The position numbers were made by a program, and so were the translations under genes. From the NCBI RefSeq assembly GCF_007827595.1, contig NZ_VISR01000023.1, positions 1 to 64,000 on the forward strand: a stretch of DNA of 64,000 nt. The letters are read 5' to 3'. The stretch comes from Streptomyces sp. BK340 (GTDB taxonomy: Bacteria; Actinomycetota; Actinomycetes; Streptomycetales; Streptomycetaceae). Below are positions 41,154-50,246 of this stretch, in pieces (within the stretch, counting starts at the first letter, position 1; each line of letters starts with the position of its first letter). The notes below the pieces were generated by a model. The model was not told the DNA's origin. It saw nothing but the letters and a program-made list of their open reading frames with translations, and searched no databases.

Positions 41154-41711
41154 CTAGAGACTCAGCGTTATCGCAGCGGCGACCCCGCCCAGACCGAGGG
41201 CGAACGCCGCCTCGCCCCAGCCGCCCGCGCCCCAGCGGAAGAAGCGGTCCAGGGCGAGGCGGCCCGGACCGATCGCCGCCACGGCGATGGCGACCACGGC
41301 GATGCAGACGTTGTACTCCACGCCGCCGTGCTCGTCCCACAGGCCGTTGGCGGCCGAGACGGTCGCCATGGCATTGATCATCACGCCGATCAGGGCGGCG
41401 GCCGCGAGCGGGGTGAACAGTCCGAGAGCCAGGCCGAGGCCACCGAGGCACTCGGACAGGCCGCCGATCGCGGCGAACAGCTTTCCCGGTCGGTAGCCGA
41501 TGCTCGCGAACGCCCGGCCGGTCGCCGTCAGGCCGTCTCCGCCGAGGATCCCGAACAGTTTCCGCGCGCCGTGGGCGGCCATCAGCAGCCCGAAGGTCAG
41601 CCGGACCAGCAGCAGGCCCCAGTCGGCGGCGGAGGCCGTGGGTTCACCGGCGGCGTGCGCTCCTGTTCCCGCCGGGCTCGAAAGACGTCGCAAAAGGTGA
41701 TTCGTATCCAT
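41154..41711 (-). CDS. DoxX-family membrane protein
   Basis: The 185-residue protein has the four-helix DoxX/DoxD-like layout: LLLVRLTFGLLMAAHGARKLFG (with the family HGxxKLFG), KLFAAIGGLSECLGGLGLALGLFTPLAAAALIGVMINAMATV, the VEYNVCIAVVAIAVAAIG helix and a final FALGLGGVAAAITL. Related proteins include thiosulfate:quinone oxidoreductase subunits and actinobacterial DoxX proteins linked to redox stress complexes. The N-terminal 30 residues are disordered. It precedes the deaminase on the same strand but a palindrome and about 90 bases separate them. The function is not predictable beyond the family. Confidence 0.85.
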   Translation of the reverse strand: MDTNHLLRRLSSPAGTGAHAAGEPTASAADWGLLLVRLTFGLLMAAHGARKLFGILGGDGLTATGRAFASIGYRPGKLFAAIGGLSECLGGLGLALGLFTPLAAAALIGVMINAMATVSAANGLWDEHGGVEYNVCIAVVAIAVAAIGPGRLALDRFFRWGAGGWGEAAFALGLGGVAAAITLSL

Positions 41712-41722
41712 GTCGATGCTCC

Positions 41723-41749
41723 GGTAACAACGCCGGAACGGGCGTTACC
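41723..41749. promoter_or_regulatory. Nested inverted repeats upstream of the DoxX gene
   Basis: GGTAAC (41723-41728) pairs with GTTACC (41744-41749), and AACGCC (41729-41734) with GGCGTT (41741-41746) around a 6-base loop. They sit 12 bases upstream of the DoxX start, between it and the divergent AfsR-like regulator, so an operator role is plausible. Confidence 0.45.
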
Positions 41750-41941
41750 CCCAGCTCGGACGGACGCCGAGGCACCGGCCGGTGGTGAGCCCCGCGCCGC
41801 GTCGCGGGGCGTGGACCGCCTGGGCCGATCCTTCTGTTCCGATCCTTCCGCCGCGAGCGTGGTCATGCATCCGGGAGGGCGCAGGGAACGGCCCACGGGT
41901 CCCGAACGCGGTCGGGCGGTAGCCTGCTCGTGAGGGCAGCC

Positions 41942-44900
41942 ATGGCCGATGAGGTACACATCCGGCTCCTCGGTGGTTTCGCCGTTGCGGTCGGGGACCG
42001 CCCGGTCGCCGCCGGGGCGTGGCGGCTGCGCAAGGCCCGGAGCCTGCTGAAACTGCTGTGTCTGTCACCGGGCCATCAGCTGCACCGGGAACGGCTCTAC
42101 GACCTTCTGTGGCCGGACCTCGACGGGGCGTCCGCGGCGAACAATCTGCACCAGGTGCTGCATGCCGTGCGGCGCGCTCTGAACTCCACGGGAGCGCCGG
42201 GGGACGTGCTCGTCCTCCGCGACGACATGGTGGTGCTCGCCCCCGACGGCGGTGTGCGGATCGATCTCGACGCCTTCGAGCAGACGGCTCGGCGGGCCTC
42301 GGACGGCGGCGGTGCCGCGGACTACCGTGCCGCGCTGGCTCTGGCCGATGCCGGGCTGCTGCCCGAGGACCGGTACGAGCCCTGGGCGAGCGAGGCGGCC
42401 GAGGCGCTGGAGGCACGGCGGGCGGCGCTCCGGCTGGGGCTGGGCGAGACGCTCGAGCAAGATCATCAGACGGCGGAGGCCCTCGACGTGCTGCGGTCCC
42501 TGACCGCGCAGGACCCGCTGCACGAGCCCGGCCACCGGGCGCTGATGCGGGTGCTGGCCGAGGCCGGGCAACGGCGGGAGGCACTGGCCGACTTCGAGCT
42601 GCTGCGGGACACACTCCGCCAGGAGACAGGTGCCGATCCCGATCCGCAGACCCGCCGTCTCTACCGTGAGCTGCTGGCCGACTCCGTCGAGGCACGGGAG
42701 CAGCGGCCGGCGGCGCCGCGGCACCGTCTGCCGGCACCCGCGACGGCCCTCATCGGGCGGGAACGCGAGATGGCCGAGGTGGAGAAGCTGCTCGGGCGGG
42801 GAAGGCTGCTGACCCTCACCGGGGCCGGTGGGTGCGGCAAGACCCGGCTGGCGCTCGCCGTGGCGGCTCGTCGGGGCGACGACTTCCGGGAGGGGGCTTG
42901 GTTCGTGGACCTCGCCGGGCTCGCGGAACCGCACCTCGTGCCCGAGGCGGTCGCCGCCGCCCTGGGACTGCAGCTGCCGCCGTCCGACGGCGGCCGGGAA
43001 GCGCTGATCGCACAGCTCGGCGGCCGCGAGATGCTGCTGGTGCTGGACAACTGCGAGCACCTGATCGACGCGTGCGCCGCTCTCGTCTCGGAGGTCCTGG
43101 CCCGCTGCCGCGGCGTGCTGGTGCTCGCGACCAGCCGGGAGCCGCTGCGCAGCTACGGGGAACGTACCTTCCGGGTGCCTTCCCTGGGGCTGCCTGATCC
43201 CCGCCGGCTTCCGTCCGTGGCGGAACTGGGCCGGTTCGCCTCGGTACGGCTGTTCGTGGAGCGGGCCGGGGACGCGGACCCCGGTTTCCGGCTGACCCCG
43301 GGGAACGCGGAGGCCGTCGCGCAGATCTGTTTCCGGCTCGACGGCATGCCCCTGGCGCTGGAGCTCGCGGCGGCGCGGGTGCCCGTTCTGGCCCCGCGTC
43401 AGATCGCCGAACGGCTCGACGACGCACTGGCTCTCCTCGGCCGGGGCAGCCGGCGCGGCGCGACCCGCCAGGAGACGTTGCTCGCCACCCTGGAGTGGAG
43501 TCACCGGCTGCTCGACGAGGAGGAACGGCGCCTGTTCCGCCGCCTGGCGGTCTTCGCCGGCGGGTTCTCCCTCGCCGCGGCCGAGCAGGTGTGCGCGGAC
43601 GGTGTGCAGGGCACTTCGGTACTGGATCTCCTCGGCCGGCTCGCCGACAAGTCCCTGGTGTGGGCGGAGCCCCGGCAGGACGAGGTCCGCTACCGGCTGC
43701 TGGAGACGATCCGGCAGTACGCCGCCGAGCGGCTGCGGGCCGCCGGGGAACCGGCCGCCACCGAGGCCCGGCATCGCCGGTTCTACCTGGAGCTGGCCGA
43801 GGCGCGGGACCGCGAGCCGCCCACCGGCATCTGCGGAGCCACCTCGCTCGAGCTGGAGGCCGACTACGGCAATCTCCGGGCCGCCCTGCGCTCCTTCCTG
43901 CGCCACGAACCGGAGGACGCGCTCCGCCTGGCCGTGGCCCTGCGCTCGTTCTGGCCCGAACGGGGACGCCTCGCCGAGGGCCGGCGCTGGCTGGAGGACG
44001 CCCTGGCCGCCGCACCGGAGCCCTCCCTTCCCCGGGCGAGGGCGCTGATGGGGCGCGCCGTGCTGGCCATCCGCCTCGGTGACGGCTCCCCGCTGGAGGA
44101 CATCGGCGAGCAGATCGTAGGGATCCACCGGCTGGGGGCGGACCCGGCGGCGCTGGCGTACGCCCACCTGCAGCAGGCGATCCTGCTGTGGATGCGGGGT
44201 ACTTGGGACCGCGGCCGCACCGCCCTGGACCTGGCCCGTGCCCTCGCCCGCGACGCAGGCGATCCCTCGGTGCTCGCCGCCGCCGCGCACCTGGAGGGCG
44301 TCTGTGCCGTCTACCGGGGTGAGAACGCGATCGCACGCGAGGCCTGCGCCGAGTGTCTCCGGCTGCTGGACGACGTCCAGGGCGGGAGCGGGCCGTTCTT
44401 CCCGGTGATGACACCGGGATACGTGGTCGAGGACGACGAGGCGGGGCAGGTGTCGCTGTTCTACGAGGAGACGGTGCTCGTCGGCCGTACGGTCGGCCCC
44501 GCCCGGGCGCGTGGCTACGCCCTGGCGACTCTTGCGTGGGCGAGCCGCTGTGACGGCGACACCGGCGCCGCCGTCTCGGCGGCCGAACGCAGTGCCGACT
44601 GTTTCCGCGCGCTCGACGACCCGCACGGCGAATCGCTGGCCCTCAACATCCTCGGCAACATCCACCGGAACCAGGACCGCCACGATGCGGCACGCGAACA
44701 CCTCGAGGCGGCTCTCGCGGTCCGGCGCCGGCTCGGCGACCGCCGGGCCGAGGGAATCACCCTCGGTTGCCTGGGCCTGCTCCACCTGGCCGCCGGGGAC
44801 ACCGACCGCGCGCAGGCGACCCTGTGCGATGTCCACGCGGGCTTCGAGGAGACCGACGACATCCCGGGCACCACCAACACCCTGCTCCACCTCGGGCTCG

Positions 44901-45166
44901 TGGCCAGGGCCGCGGGTGACTCCGCGCGAGCCCGCACCCTGCTGACCCGCGCCCAGCACCTGGAACACGTCGCGGGGTCCACCTGCACCGCCGGCTGGGT
45001 CGCCCTCATGCTGGCGCGGCTGCTGTGGGAGGAGGGCGACCGCGAGGCGGCCGAGGCGGCAGCCGCCCGTGCCCGTGTTCTCTTCGCCGACCTGGGCGAC
45101 AAGCGCGGCCCGGCCGTCCTGCGGCGCACGCTGCCCTGGTCGTCCGCCGGTCAAAGCGGCTGCTGA
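41942..45166 (+). CDS. AfsR/SARP-like regulator: winged helix-BTAD-NB-ARC-TPR
   Basis: About 1074 residues from the ATG at 41942 (GAGGG eight bases upstream). Residues 1-95 form an OmpR-type winged helix (IRLLGGFAVAVGDRPV, WRLRKARSLLKLLCLSPGHQLHRERLYDLLWPDLDGASAANNLHQVLHAVRRAL). About 100-245 are a BTAD domain. About 270-560 are an NB-ARC/STAND ATPase with Walker A LTGAGGCGKTRLAL, Walker B MLLVLDNCEHL and the GLPL-like GMPLALELAAARV. About 700-1060 hold TPR repeats (GESLALNILGNIHRNQDRHDAAREHLEAAL; RRAEGITLGCLGLLHLAAGDTDRAQ). AfsR-type proteins activate secondary-metabolite or stress genes once an inducer relieves TPR inhibition. The FAD oxidase gene 69 bases downstream on the same strand may be its target or operon partner. 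Confidence 0.92.
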   Translation: MADEVHIRLLGGFAVAVGDRPVAAGAWRLRKARSLLKLLCLSPGHQLHRERLYDLLWPDLDGASAANNLHQVLHAVRRALNSTGAPGDVLVLRDDMVVLAPDGGVRIDLDAFEQTARRASDGGGAADYRAALALADAGLLPEDRYEPWASEAAEALEARRAALRLGLGETLEQDHQTAEALDVLRSLTAQDPLHEPGHRALMRVLAEAGQRREALADFELLRDTLRQETGADPDPQTRRLYRELLADSVEAREQRPAAPRHRLPAPATALIGREREMAEVEKLLGRGRLLTLTGAGGCGKTRLALAVAARRGDDFREGAWFVDLAGLAEPHLVPEAVAAALGLQLPPSDGGREALIAQLGGREMLLVLDNCEHLIDACAALVSEVLARCRGVLVLATSREPLRSYGERTFRVPSLGLPDPRRLPSVAELGRFASVRLFVERAGDADPGFRLTPGNAEAVAQICFRLDGMPLALELAAARVPVLAPRQIAERLDDALALLGRGSRRGATRQETLLATLEWSHRLLDEEERRLFRRLAVFAGGFSLAAAEQVCADGVQGTSVLDLLGRLADKSLVWAEPRQDEVRYRLLETIRQYAAERLRAAGEPAATEARHRRFYLELAEARDREPPTGICGATSLELEADYGNLRAALRSFLRHEPEDALRLAVALRSFWPERGRLAEGRRWLEDALAAAPEPSLPRARALMGRAVLAIRLGDGSPLEDIGEQIVGIHRLGADPAALAYAHLQQAILLWMRGTWDRGRTALDLARALARDAGDPSVLAAAAHLEGVCAVYRGENAIAREACAECLRLLDDVQGGSGPFFPVMTPGYVVEDDEAGQVSLFYEETVLVGRTVGPARARGYALATLAWASRCDGDTGAAVSAAERSADCFRALDDPHGESLALNILGNIHRNQDRHDAAREHLEAALAVRRRLGDRRAEGITLGCLGLLHLAAGDTDRAQATLCDVHAGFEETDDIPGTTNTLLHLGLVARAAGDSARARTLLTRAQHLEHVAGSTCTAGWVALMLARLLWEEGDREAAEAAAARARVLFADLGDKRGPAVLRRTLPWSSAGQSGC

Positions 45167-45235
45167 GTGGATGCTAAGTGGCGTTGCCTACGGTCCTGAA
45201 TGTCAGCCCGACAAACACACACCAAGGAGCCGACC

Positions 45236-46648
45236 ATGTCGATCGACACGGCAAAGGGCATCCTGGGGGACGCCACTGTCGCCGAACTGGAGGCAGGCCT
45301 GCGCGGCACTGTCGTCCGTCCCGACGACGCCGAGTACGACCGGGCCCGCGCGGTCTGGAACGCGGCACATGACAAGCATCCGGCGCTGATCGTGCGGTGC
45401 GCCGGGACCGCGGACGTGATCCGCGCCGTCGAGTTCGCCCGCAGCCAGGACCTGCTGGTCGCCGTGCGCGGGGGCTCCCACAGCATCGCCGGGTTCTCGA
45501 CCTGCGACGACGGCATCGTCATCGACCTGTCGCCCATGAAGGGCGCCATCGTGGACCCGGTGCGCCGCCGGGTCGTCGCCCAGACCGGTATGACCTGGGG
45601 CGACCTCGACCACGAGACCCAGGCCTTCGGCCTGGCCGTGACCGGTGGCCTGGTCTCCTCGACCGGCATCGCGGGCTTCACGCTCGGTGGCGGCGTGGGC
45701 TGGCTGGTGCGCCGCCACGGTCTGGCCTCCGACAACGTGACGGCGGCCGAGGTCGTCACGGCGGACGGCCGTGTGGTGCGCGCGGACCAGGACGAGAACC
45801 CCGAACTGTTCTGGGCCCTGAGAGGTGGCGGCGGCAACTTCGGTGTCGTGACCTCCCTCGAGTACCAACTGCACCCCGTCGGGCCGCAGGTCCTCGGGGG
45901 CCTGATCATCTATCCGCTGGAGCAGGCCCGGCAGGTGGTCACGGGCTGGCGTGAGCTGACCGGGAACATGCCCGACGAGCTGACGACCCTGATCAACTTC
46001 ACCACAGCGCCCCCGCTGCCCTTCCTGCCCCCGGAGGTCCACGGCACCCGCATCGCGGTGCTGGTCGGCATGTACGCGGGCGACCCCGCGGCCGGCGAGG
46101 CGGCCGTCGCCCCGCTGCGCACGCTGGGGACGCCCATCGTCGACCTCATGGGCCCCATGCCGTACACCGGCATGCAGACACTGCTCGACCCGCTGTGGAC
46201 GGCGGGTGCGCACAACTACTTCACGTCGGCGTTCATCGAGCCGTCCGACGCCGCACTCGACGCCGTACTGCGTCACCACCTGACGACGCCCTCGCCCTCG
46301 AGCGAACTCCATCTGCACCAGCTGGGCGGTGCCTTCGCCCGTGTGCCCGCCGAGGCCACGGCCTTCAGCCAGCGTGATTCGAGCGTCCTGTGCAACGTGA
46401 TCGCACGGTCCCCGGACCCGACCGACTTCGACGCGCAGATCGCCTGGGCCCGCGGCGCCCGCGAGGAGATCGCCCGCCACGGCCGCGGGACCACATACGT
46501 CAACTTCACCGGCGACGCGGCCGAGGACAAGGTGCGCGCCGCGTATCCCGGCGCGGTCCACGAGCGGCTGGTGCGGGTGAAGGACACCTTCGATCCCACG
46601 AACCTGTTCCGCCTCAACCAGAACATCCGGCCCTCCAAGGCGGCCTGA
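45236..46648 (+). CDS. Berberine-bridge-enzyme-like FAD-linked oxidase
   Basis: The 470-residue protein is of the PCMH (FAD_binding_4) type: VRCAGTADVIRAVEFARSQDLLVAVRGGSHSIAGFSTCDDGIVIDLSPMKGAIV, then TGGLVSSTGIAGFTLGGGVGWLVRRHGLASDNVTAAEVVTADG, and the C-terminal BBE motif YVNFTGDAAEDKVRAAYPGAVHERLVRVKDTFDPTNLFRLNQNI. His82 of GGSHS is positioned for covalent 8-alpha-histidyl FAD. The second (cysteinyl) attachment site of bicovalent members is absent (VSSTGIAG). Such enzymes oxidise alcohols, sugars or alkaloid and polyketide intermediates. AAGGAG precedes the ATG. It probably belongs to the AfsR-like regulator's unit. Confidence 0.9.
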   Translation: MSIDTAKGILGDATVAELEAGLRGTVVRPDDAEYDRARAVWNAAHDKHPALIVRCAGTADVIRAVEFARSQDLLVAVRGGSHSIAGFSTCDDGIVIDLSPMKGAIVDPVRRRVVAQTGMTWGDLDHETQAFGLAVTGGLVSSTGIAGFTLGGGVGWLVRRHGLASDNVTAAEVVTADGRVVRADQDENPELFWALRGGGGNFGVVTSLEYQLHPVGPQVLGGLIIYPLEQARQVVTGWRELTGNMPDELTTLINFTTAPPLPFLPPEVHGTRIAVLVGMYAGDPAAGEAAVAPLRTLGTPIVDLMGPMPYTGMQTLLDPLWTAGAHNYFTSAFIEPSDAALDAVLRHHLTTPSPSSELHLHQLGGAFARVPAEATAFSQRDSSVLCNVIARSPDPTDFDAQIAWARGAREEIARHGRGTTYVNFTGDAAEDKVRAAYPGAVHERLVRVKDTFDPTNLFRLNQNIRPSKAA

Positions 46649-46954
46649 TCGACCCTCTGGAGCTACTGTCCATCGCGCGCTGATCGGGCTCCGCTCCCGG
46701 TCGGCGCGTCCCAGCGCACAGCTGATGCCGCGCTGGTCGCCGCATCCTTCAGGAGGGAAACCGGCAGATGGATGCCGGGTCTGTGGGCGGTACCTGAGCG
46801 GGCCACCAGCGAGGTCAGCACAGGGAAGTCACTGCTCCGTACGCGGCTGTCGGGCATCCCCGTCAGCGGACCAGCCGCACTGGGCCGACAGGCTCGCGGA
46901 CCCCGGCGTCGGCATGGCACACGACGGTCCGAGTACGACGAGACCTCTCGGTGA
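46649..46954. other. Gap of about 300 bases with no recognisable feature
   Basis: Open frames here lack starts with ribosome-binding sites and show no coding bias of their own. I see no hairpin, repeat or promoter worth naming. It lies between the FAD oxidase gene and the small acidic protein on the opposite strand. Confidence 0.35.
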
Positions 46955-47131
46955 TCATGCAGGTTCGGTGTCCTGCGTCCGCTCTCCCTCCGCCTGGGAC
47001 GGCTCGGTCCTGGGGACGTCCGGGTGCTGCTCCATGGCCGCGCGCTCGGCCGGCTCGTCGCGCTCACCCTCGGCCTGGGAGGGCGTGTGCGAGTACAGCC
47101 AGGCGTCGTAGTCCGAGGCTCCGGTCTTCAT
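46955..47131 (-). CDS. Small acidic protein with a duplicated PSQAEGER motif
   Basis: From the ATG at 47131 (AAAGGGGG upstream on the minus strand) a 58-residue acidic, probably disordered protein is encoded: a MKTGASDYDAWLYSHT head, then PSQAEGERDE, a spacer, and PSQAEGERTQ. The internal repeat and a head with aromatic residues resemble short streptomycete proteins of unknown role. No membrane or secretion signal is seen. It is a single gene between the oxidase and the M14-peptidase gene, and it is small enough that the call remains uncertain. Confidence 0.6.
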   Translation of the reverse strand: MKTGASDYDAWLYSHTPSQAEGERDEPAERAAMEQHPDVPRTEPSQAEGERTQDTEPA

Positions 47132-47287
47132 GACGGGCCCCCTTTGCTCGCCTTTGTTCACTCACCTCCCATACTCCTCCGGGAGGCGCGGCAAGGCGAG
47201 AGCGGCTCCTACCCCGATTCCTCTGCGGAGGACCTCACCAGCTCCGATCCGCGGGCCGGCGGCAGCGATCCGCTCGGGTGTCCAGCA

Positions 47288-47531
47288 TCAGCCCATCGAG
47301 CCGATCGACTGCCAGTCGTTCCACCTCCCGTGCCACCACGCGTTGTAGACGCGCCCGTCGGTGCCCATCGCGAACAGATCCATCTGGTCGGAGTTACGGC
47401 TCTGGGCCGCGATGGGGGTGTTGGGGGCGAAGGTACGGGTGCCGATGGGCTGCCAGTCGTTCCACTCGCCGTGCCACCACGCCACGTACACCCGGCCGTC
47501 CTCCCCGACCGCGAACACGTCCATCCACCAT
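47288..47531 (-). pseudogene. Frame-displaced C-terminal repeats of the M14 peptidase
   Basis: In a different frame from the end of the peptidase gene, this stretch encodes two more copies of the C-terminal repeat: MDVFAVGEDGRVYVAWWHG and MDLFAMGTDGRVYNAWWHG units ending at a stop at 47288. The join is broken by seven extra bases, CCACCAT (47525-47531), inside GTCCAT/CTGGTCGG, where the neighbouring repeat at about 47380 reads straight through. Removing the seven bases gives one continuous frame of 984 codons including the stop. The repeats are therefore out of frame in this copy. Confidence 0.8.
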
Positions 47532-50246
47532 CTGGTCGGAGTTGCGGCTCTGTGCGGCGATGACGGTGCCCGGTGCGAAGGTGCGTGCGTAGATGGGCTG
47601 CCAGGCGTTCCAGCCCCCGTTCCACCAGGCGACCCGTGCCACTCCGTCCGCGCCGACCGCGAAGATGTCCATCCAGTCGGGGTCACGCGACAGGGCGGTG
47701 ATCGGGGTGTGCGGGACGAAGGTGTGCCCGGCGATGGGCTGCCAGTCGTTCCACCGGCCGTGCCACCACGCCACCCGTGCCAGGCCGTCCCCGCCGACCC
47801 CGAAGACGTCCATCCAGTCGGGGTCACGGGTCACGGTGGCGATGTGGCCGGCCTCAAGCGCCGCTCGGTGGCAGAAGGAGAAGAGCCCCGAGGACACGTC
47901 CCGGATGACTTCGGTCATCTCGGTCCACGTCGGCACGTACTCCGTACTGAACTCCACGAAGAATCCGTGGACCTTCTCCCTCCCGGGGTCGACCAGGTGC
48001 CGGGCGTAGGCGTAGTCGTCGACCGTGCCGGCAGTGACGTAGGTGACCACGCCCTGTTCGGGTTGGTACGCCGTGCCTCTGACGGCTCGCAAGCCGTCGG
48101 TGAAGGTCTGGGTCAGTGACTGCACGATGCCGAGGTCGGCGGCGGGAATGTACTCCCGGTAGACGGCCTCCAGGGGCCGGTCGGGATGAAACGTTCGGGT
48201 GACGCCGCGTTTCCCGTCGTACGCGGGGTTCCGGAAGTTCATGCCGGGATCGGTGATCTGGTTGTCGTCGTTGTTCCAGTTGTAGCCGAACACCTGGGTG
48301 TAACTGTGCACGTCGACCTGCCAGCGCACCCGGGGATGGGTGTCCAGCAGCCATTTGACGTTCAGGGTCTCGGCCTCGGAGAAAGGCCTCGGCCCCTGGT
48401 ACACCTCGTATTCGTTCGGGTCGGCGGAAGTGGCTCCCAGCACCTCACCGCCCTCGCTGCTGGGCGCCCAGTGTTTTCCGAGATCGAAGAGGAAGTCGTA
48501 GTTGCGGTTGAGGTCGACACCGCTCACCTCGGGCACGCCGTAGGCGGGGTTCCGGTTCTTGCGCCAGTCGCCCTTGTGGTACTGGCTGTGGTGCCGGCCG
48601 TCGGGGTTGACCATGGGGAAGACGAGGAGGTGCAGGCGTTCCATCACGGTCCGCACCTCGACGGGCGAGATCTCCCGGCCGCCGTAGCGCAGGCCCGTAC
48701 CGCCCCGGTAGGCCTGGAGGAGGTCGGCCGCGAGGTTCACCAGGATCTCGCAGCCTCCCCACTCCCGGGCGTGCTGCCCGCCGAGCAGCAGTACCGTCGG
48801 GCGGCTGTGATCCGCTCCGCCGCCCAGCCGCAGGGCGTGGCTGACACGGTGTGCTTCGGACGCGGTCCGTTCGGGGAGTTCGATGAGGCGGCAGAGATCG
48901 CCGTGGGTCGCCGCGAGGTTGCGGACGGCGGTGTCCACCTCTTCGACGTTCAGATAGAGGTCGCCCAGGCCGGTACCGCCCGGCACGCCGAGCCCGGAGG
49001 GTGCCGTACCGTCGGCGAATCGGTTGCCGCGTCCCACCTCCTTCTGCCGGTCGAGCCAGTACTGGGTGTTGTCGTCGACCACGTCGACGGTGAGGCCCCG
49101 GGCCCGGACGGCGTCCAGCCGCTCCACCGTGGCGTAGACCTCTGCGCGCGCCGTTCCGGACTCGTCCCGCTGCACGCCGCCCACCGCGCGTACCTGCGAC
49201 TCGGCGAGTGCGGCCTGCAGTCCCTCGTAGTCCGGGGCCGAGACCTGGGCGCGTTTGACGCGTAGCCATGGTGCGGCGGCGTAGCAGGAGTTGAGGTTCT
49301 GCAGCGCCCATGCCTCGCCGGGGTCGCTGCGCAGCTCGCGATAGAAGCCGGTGCCGTCGACGGCGGTGTCGATGGCCTCGGCGAAGGACCGCAGGTGTCG
49401 CAGGTAGGAGCTGAGGACGACGAGGGTGCGGGCCAGGTCCGGACGGTCTCCGCGCCGGCGGTGGATGTCACAGCACTCCCGCCCCGCCACCACCGACTGC
49501 TCATGCAGCCCCGCCGCCGAATACCGGTTCGCCAGATTCTCCAACCCCCAGGCCAGATCCGGCTCGTCCGCCAACTCCCGGTAGATCGAAACGCCTTCCT
49601 CGGCCGCCGCCACCGCCTGCGCGTACGCGGCGGTGTGAGACTCGTACGAGCTGAGCACGATCAGGGTGCGGGCGAGCTCCGGACGGTCTCCGCGCCGGCG
49701 GTGGATGTCACAGCACTCCCGCCCCGCCACCACCGACTGCTCATGCAGCCCCGCCGCCGAATACCGGTTCGCCAGATTCTCCAACCCCCAGGCCAGGCCC
49801 GGCTCGTCCGCCAACTCCCGGTAGATCGAAACGCCTTCACCGGCCGCCGCCACCGCCTGCGCGTACGCGGCGGTGTGCTGGAGGTACGCGGAGAGGGTGA
49901 TCAGGGCCTCGGCCAGTGTGGATCGGTCACCGAGTCGCCGGAGGATGTCGCAGCGCTCGCGGGCCGCCGTCACGGACTTGTCGTGCTGTCCGGCCTCCGA
50001 GTAGCGAGCGGCGACGTTCTGCAGCGCCCATGCCAACTCGGCGTCGCCGTGCAGCTCGCGGAAGATCGAGACAGCCTCTTCACCTGCCGCGACGGCCTCC
50101 GGCAGGCGGCCCGCGTTGCGCAGCAGCGCCGAGAGCCTGATCAACGCGCGGGCAAGGCCGGGCCGGTCTCCGGCCTGTCGGCAGCGCTCGACTTCCTGCT
50201 GCGCCTCCTGCAGTGGGTCGTCGGCGCCGACCCTGATTCCGGTCAT
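47394..50246 (-). CDS. TPR-M14 metallo-carboxypeptidase with C-terminal propeller-like repeats (frameshifted tail)
   Basis: The 950-residue frame starts at 50246 (GGGGG upstream). Residues 1-320 are TPR repeats, two of them near-identical copies. About 345-800 form an M14 carboxypeptidase: zinc ligands in GGQHAREWGG (His and Glu) and DVHSYTQ (His), substrate-binding NPDGRHHSQYHKGDWRKNRNP and VDLNRNYDF, and catalytic Glu in FFVEFSTEY. From about 810 come repeats of 46 residues (WMDVFGVGGDGLARVAWWHG, then WNDWQPI), resembling beta-propeller blades of PLL-type lectins. A 7-base insertion at 47525 throws the last two repeats out of frame, so the tail after NSDQM is scrambled Arg-rich sequence. 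No signal peptide. It is divergent from the subtilase operon and likely its functional partner. Confidence 0.85.
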   Translation of the reverse strand: MTGIRVGADDPLQEAQQEVERCRQAGDRPGLARALIRLSALLRNAGRLPEAVAAGEEAVSIFRELHGDAELAWALQNVAARYSEAGQHDKSVTAARERCDILRRLGDRSTLAEALITLSAYLQHTAAYAQAVAAAGEGVSIYRELADEPGLAWGLENLANRYSAAGLHEQSVVAGRECCDIHRRRGDRPELARTLIVLSSYESHTAAYAQAVAAAEEGVSIYRELADEPDLAWGLENLANRYSAAGLHEQSVVAGRECCDIHRRRGDRPDLARTLVVLSSYLRHLRSFAEAIDTAVDGTGFYRELRSDPGEAWALQNLNSCYAAAPWLRVKRAQVSAPDYEGLQAALAESQVRAVGGVQRDESGTARAEVYATVERLDAVRARGLTVDVVDDNTQYWLDRQKEVGRGNRFADGTAPSGLGVPGGTGLGDLYLNVEEVDTAVRNLAATHGDLCRLIELPERTASEAHRVSHALRLGGGADHSRPTVLLLGGQHAREWGGCEILVNLAADLLQAYRGGTGLRYGGREISPVEVRTVMERLHLLVFPMVNPDGRHHSQYHKGDWRKNRNPAYGVPEVSGVDLNRNYDFLFDLGKHWAPSSEGGEVLGATSADPNEYEVYQGPRPFSEAETLNVKWLLDTHPRVRWQVDVHSYTQVFGYNWNNDDNQITDPGMNFRNPAYDGKRGVTRTFHPDRPLEAVYREYIPAADLGIVQSLTQTFTDGLRAVRGTAYQPEQGVVTYVTAGTVDDYAYARHLVDPGREKVHGFFVEFSTEYVPTWTEMTEVIRDVSSGLFSFCHRAALEAGHIATVTRDPDWMDVFGVGGDGLARVAWWHGRWNDWQPIAGHTFVPHTPITALSRDPDWMDIFAVGADGVARVAWWNGGWNAWQPIYARTFAPGTVIAAQSRNSDQMVDGRVRGRGGRPGVRGVVARRVERLAAHRHPYLRPQHPHRGPEP
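49441..49876 (-). repeat. 240-base in-frame tandem repeat within the TPR region
   Basis: The segment from 49441 is repeated from 49681 with an exact 240-base (80-codon) period, almost identical for about 195 bases. Both copies encode GLENLANRYSAAGLHEQSVV and CCDIHRRRGDRP(E/D)LARTL. Nearby TPR units of the same protein are clearly diverged, so this pair arose recently. Confidence 0.92.

Noticed and set aside
42065-45154. A frame of about 1000 codons opposite the AfsR-like regulator
   Set aside because: Antisense artefact; the plus strand encodes a complete BTAD/NB-ARC/TPR protein.
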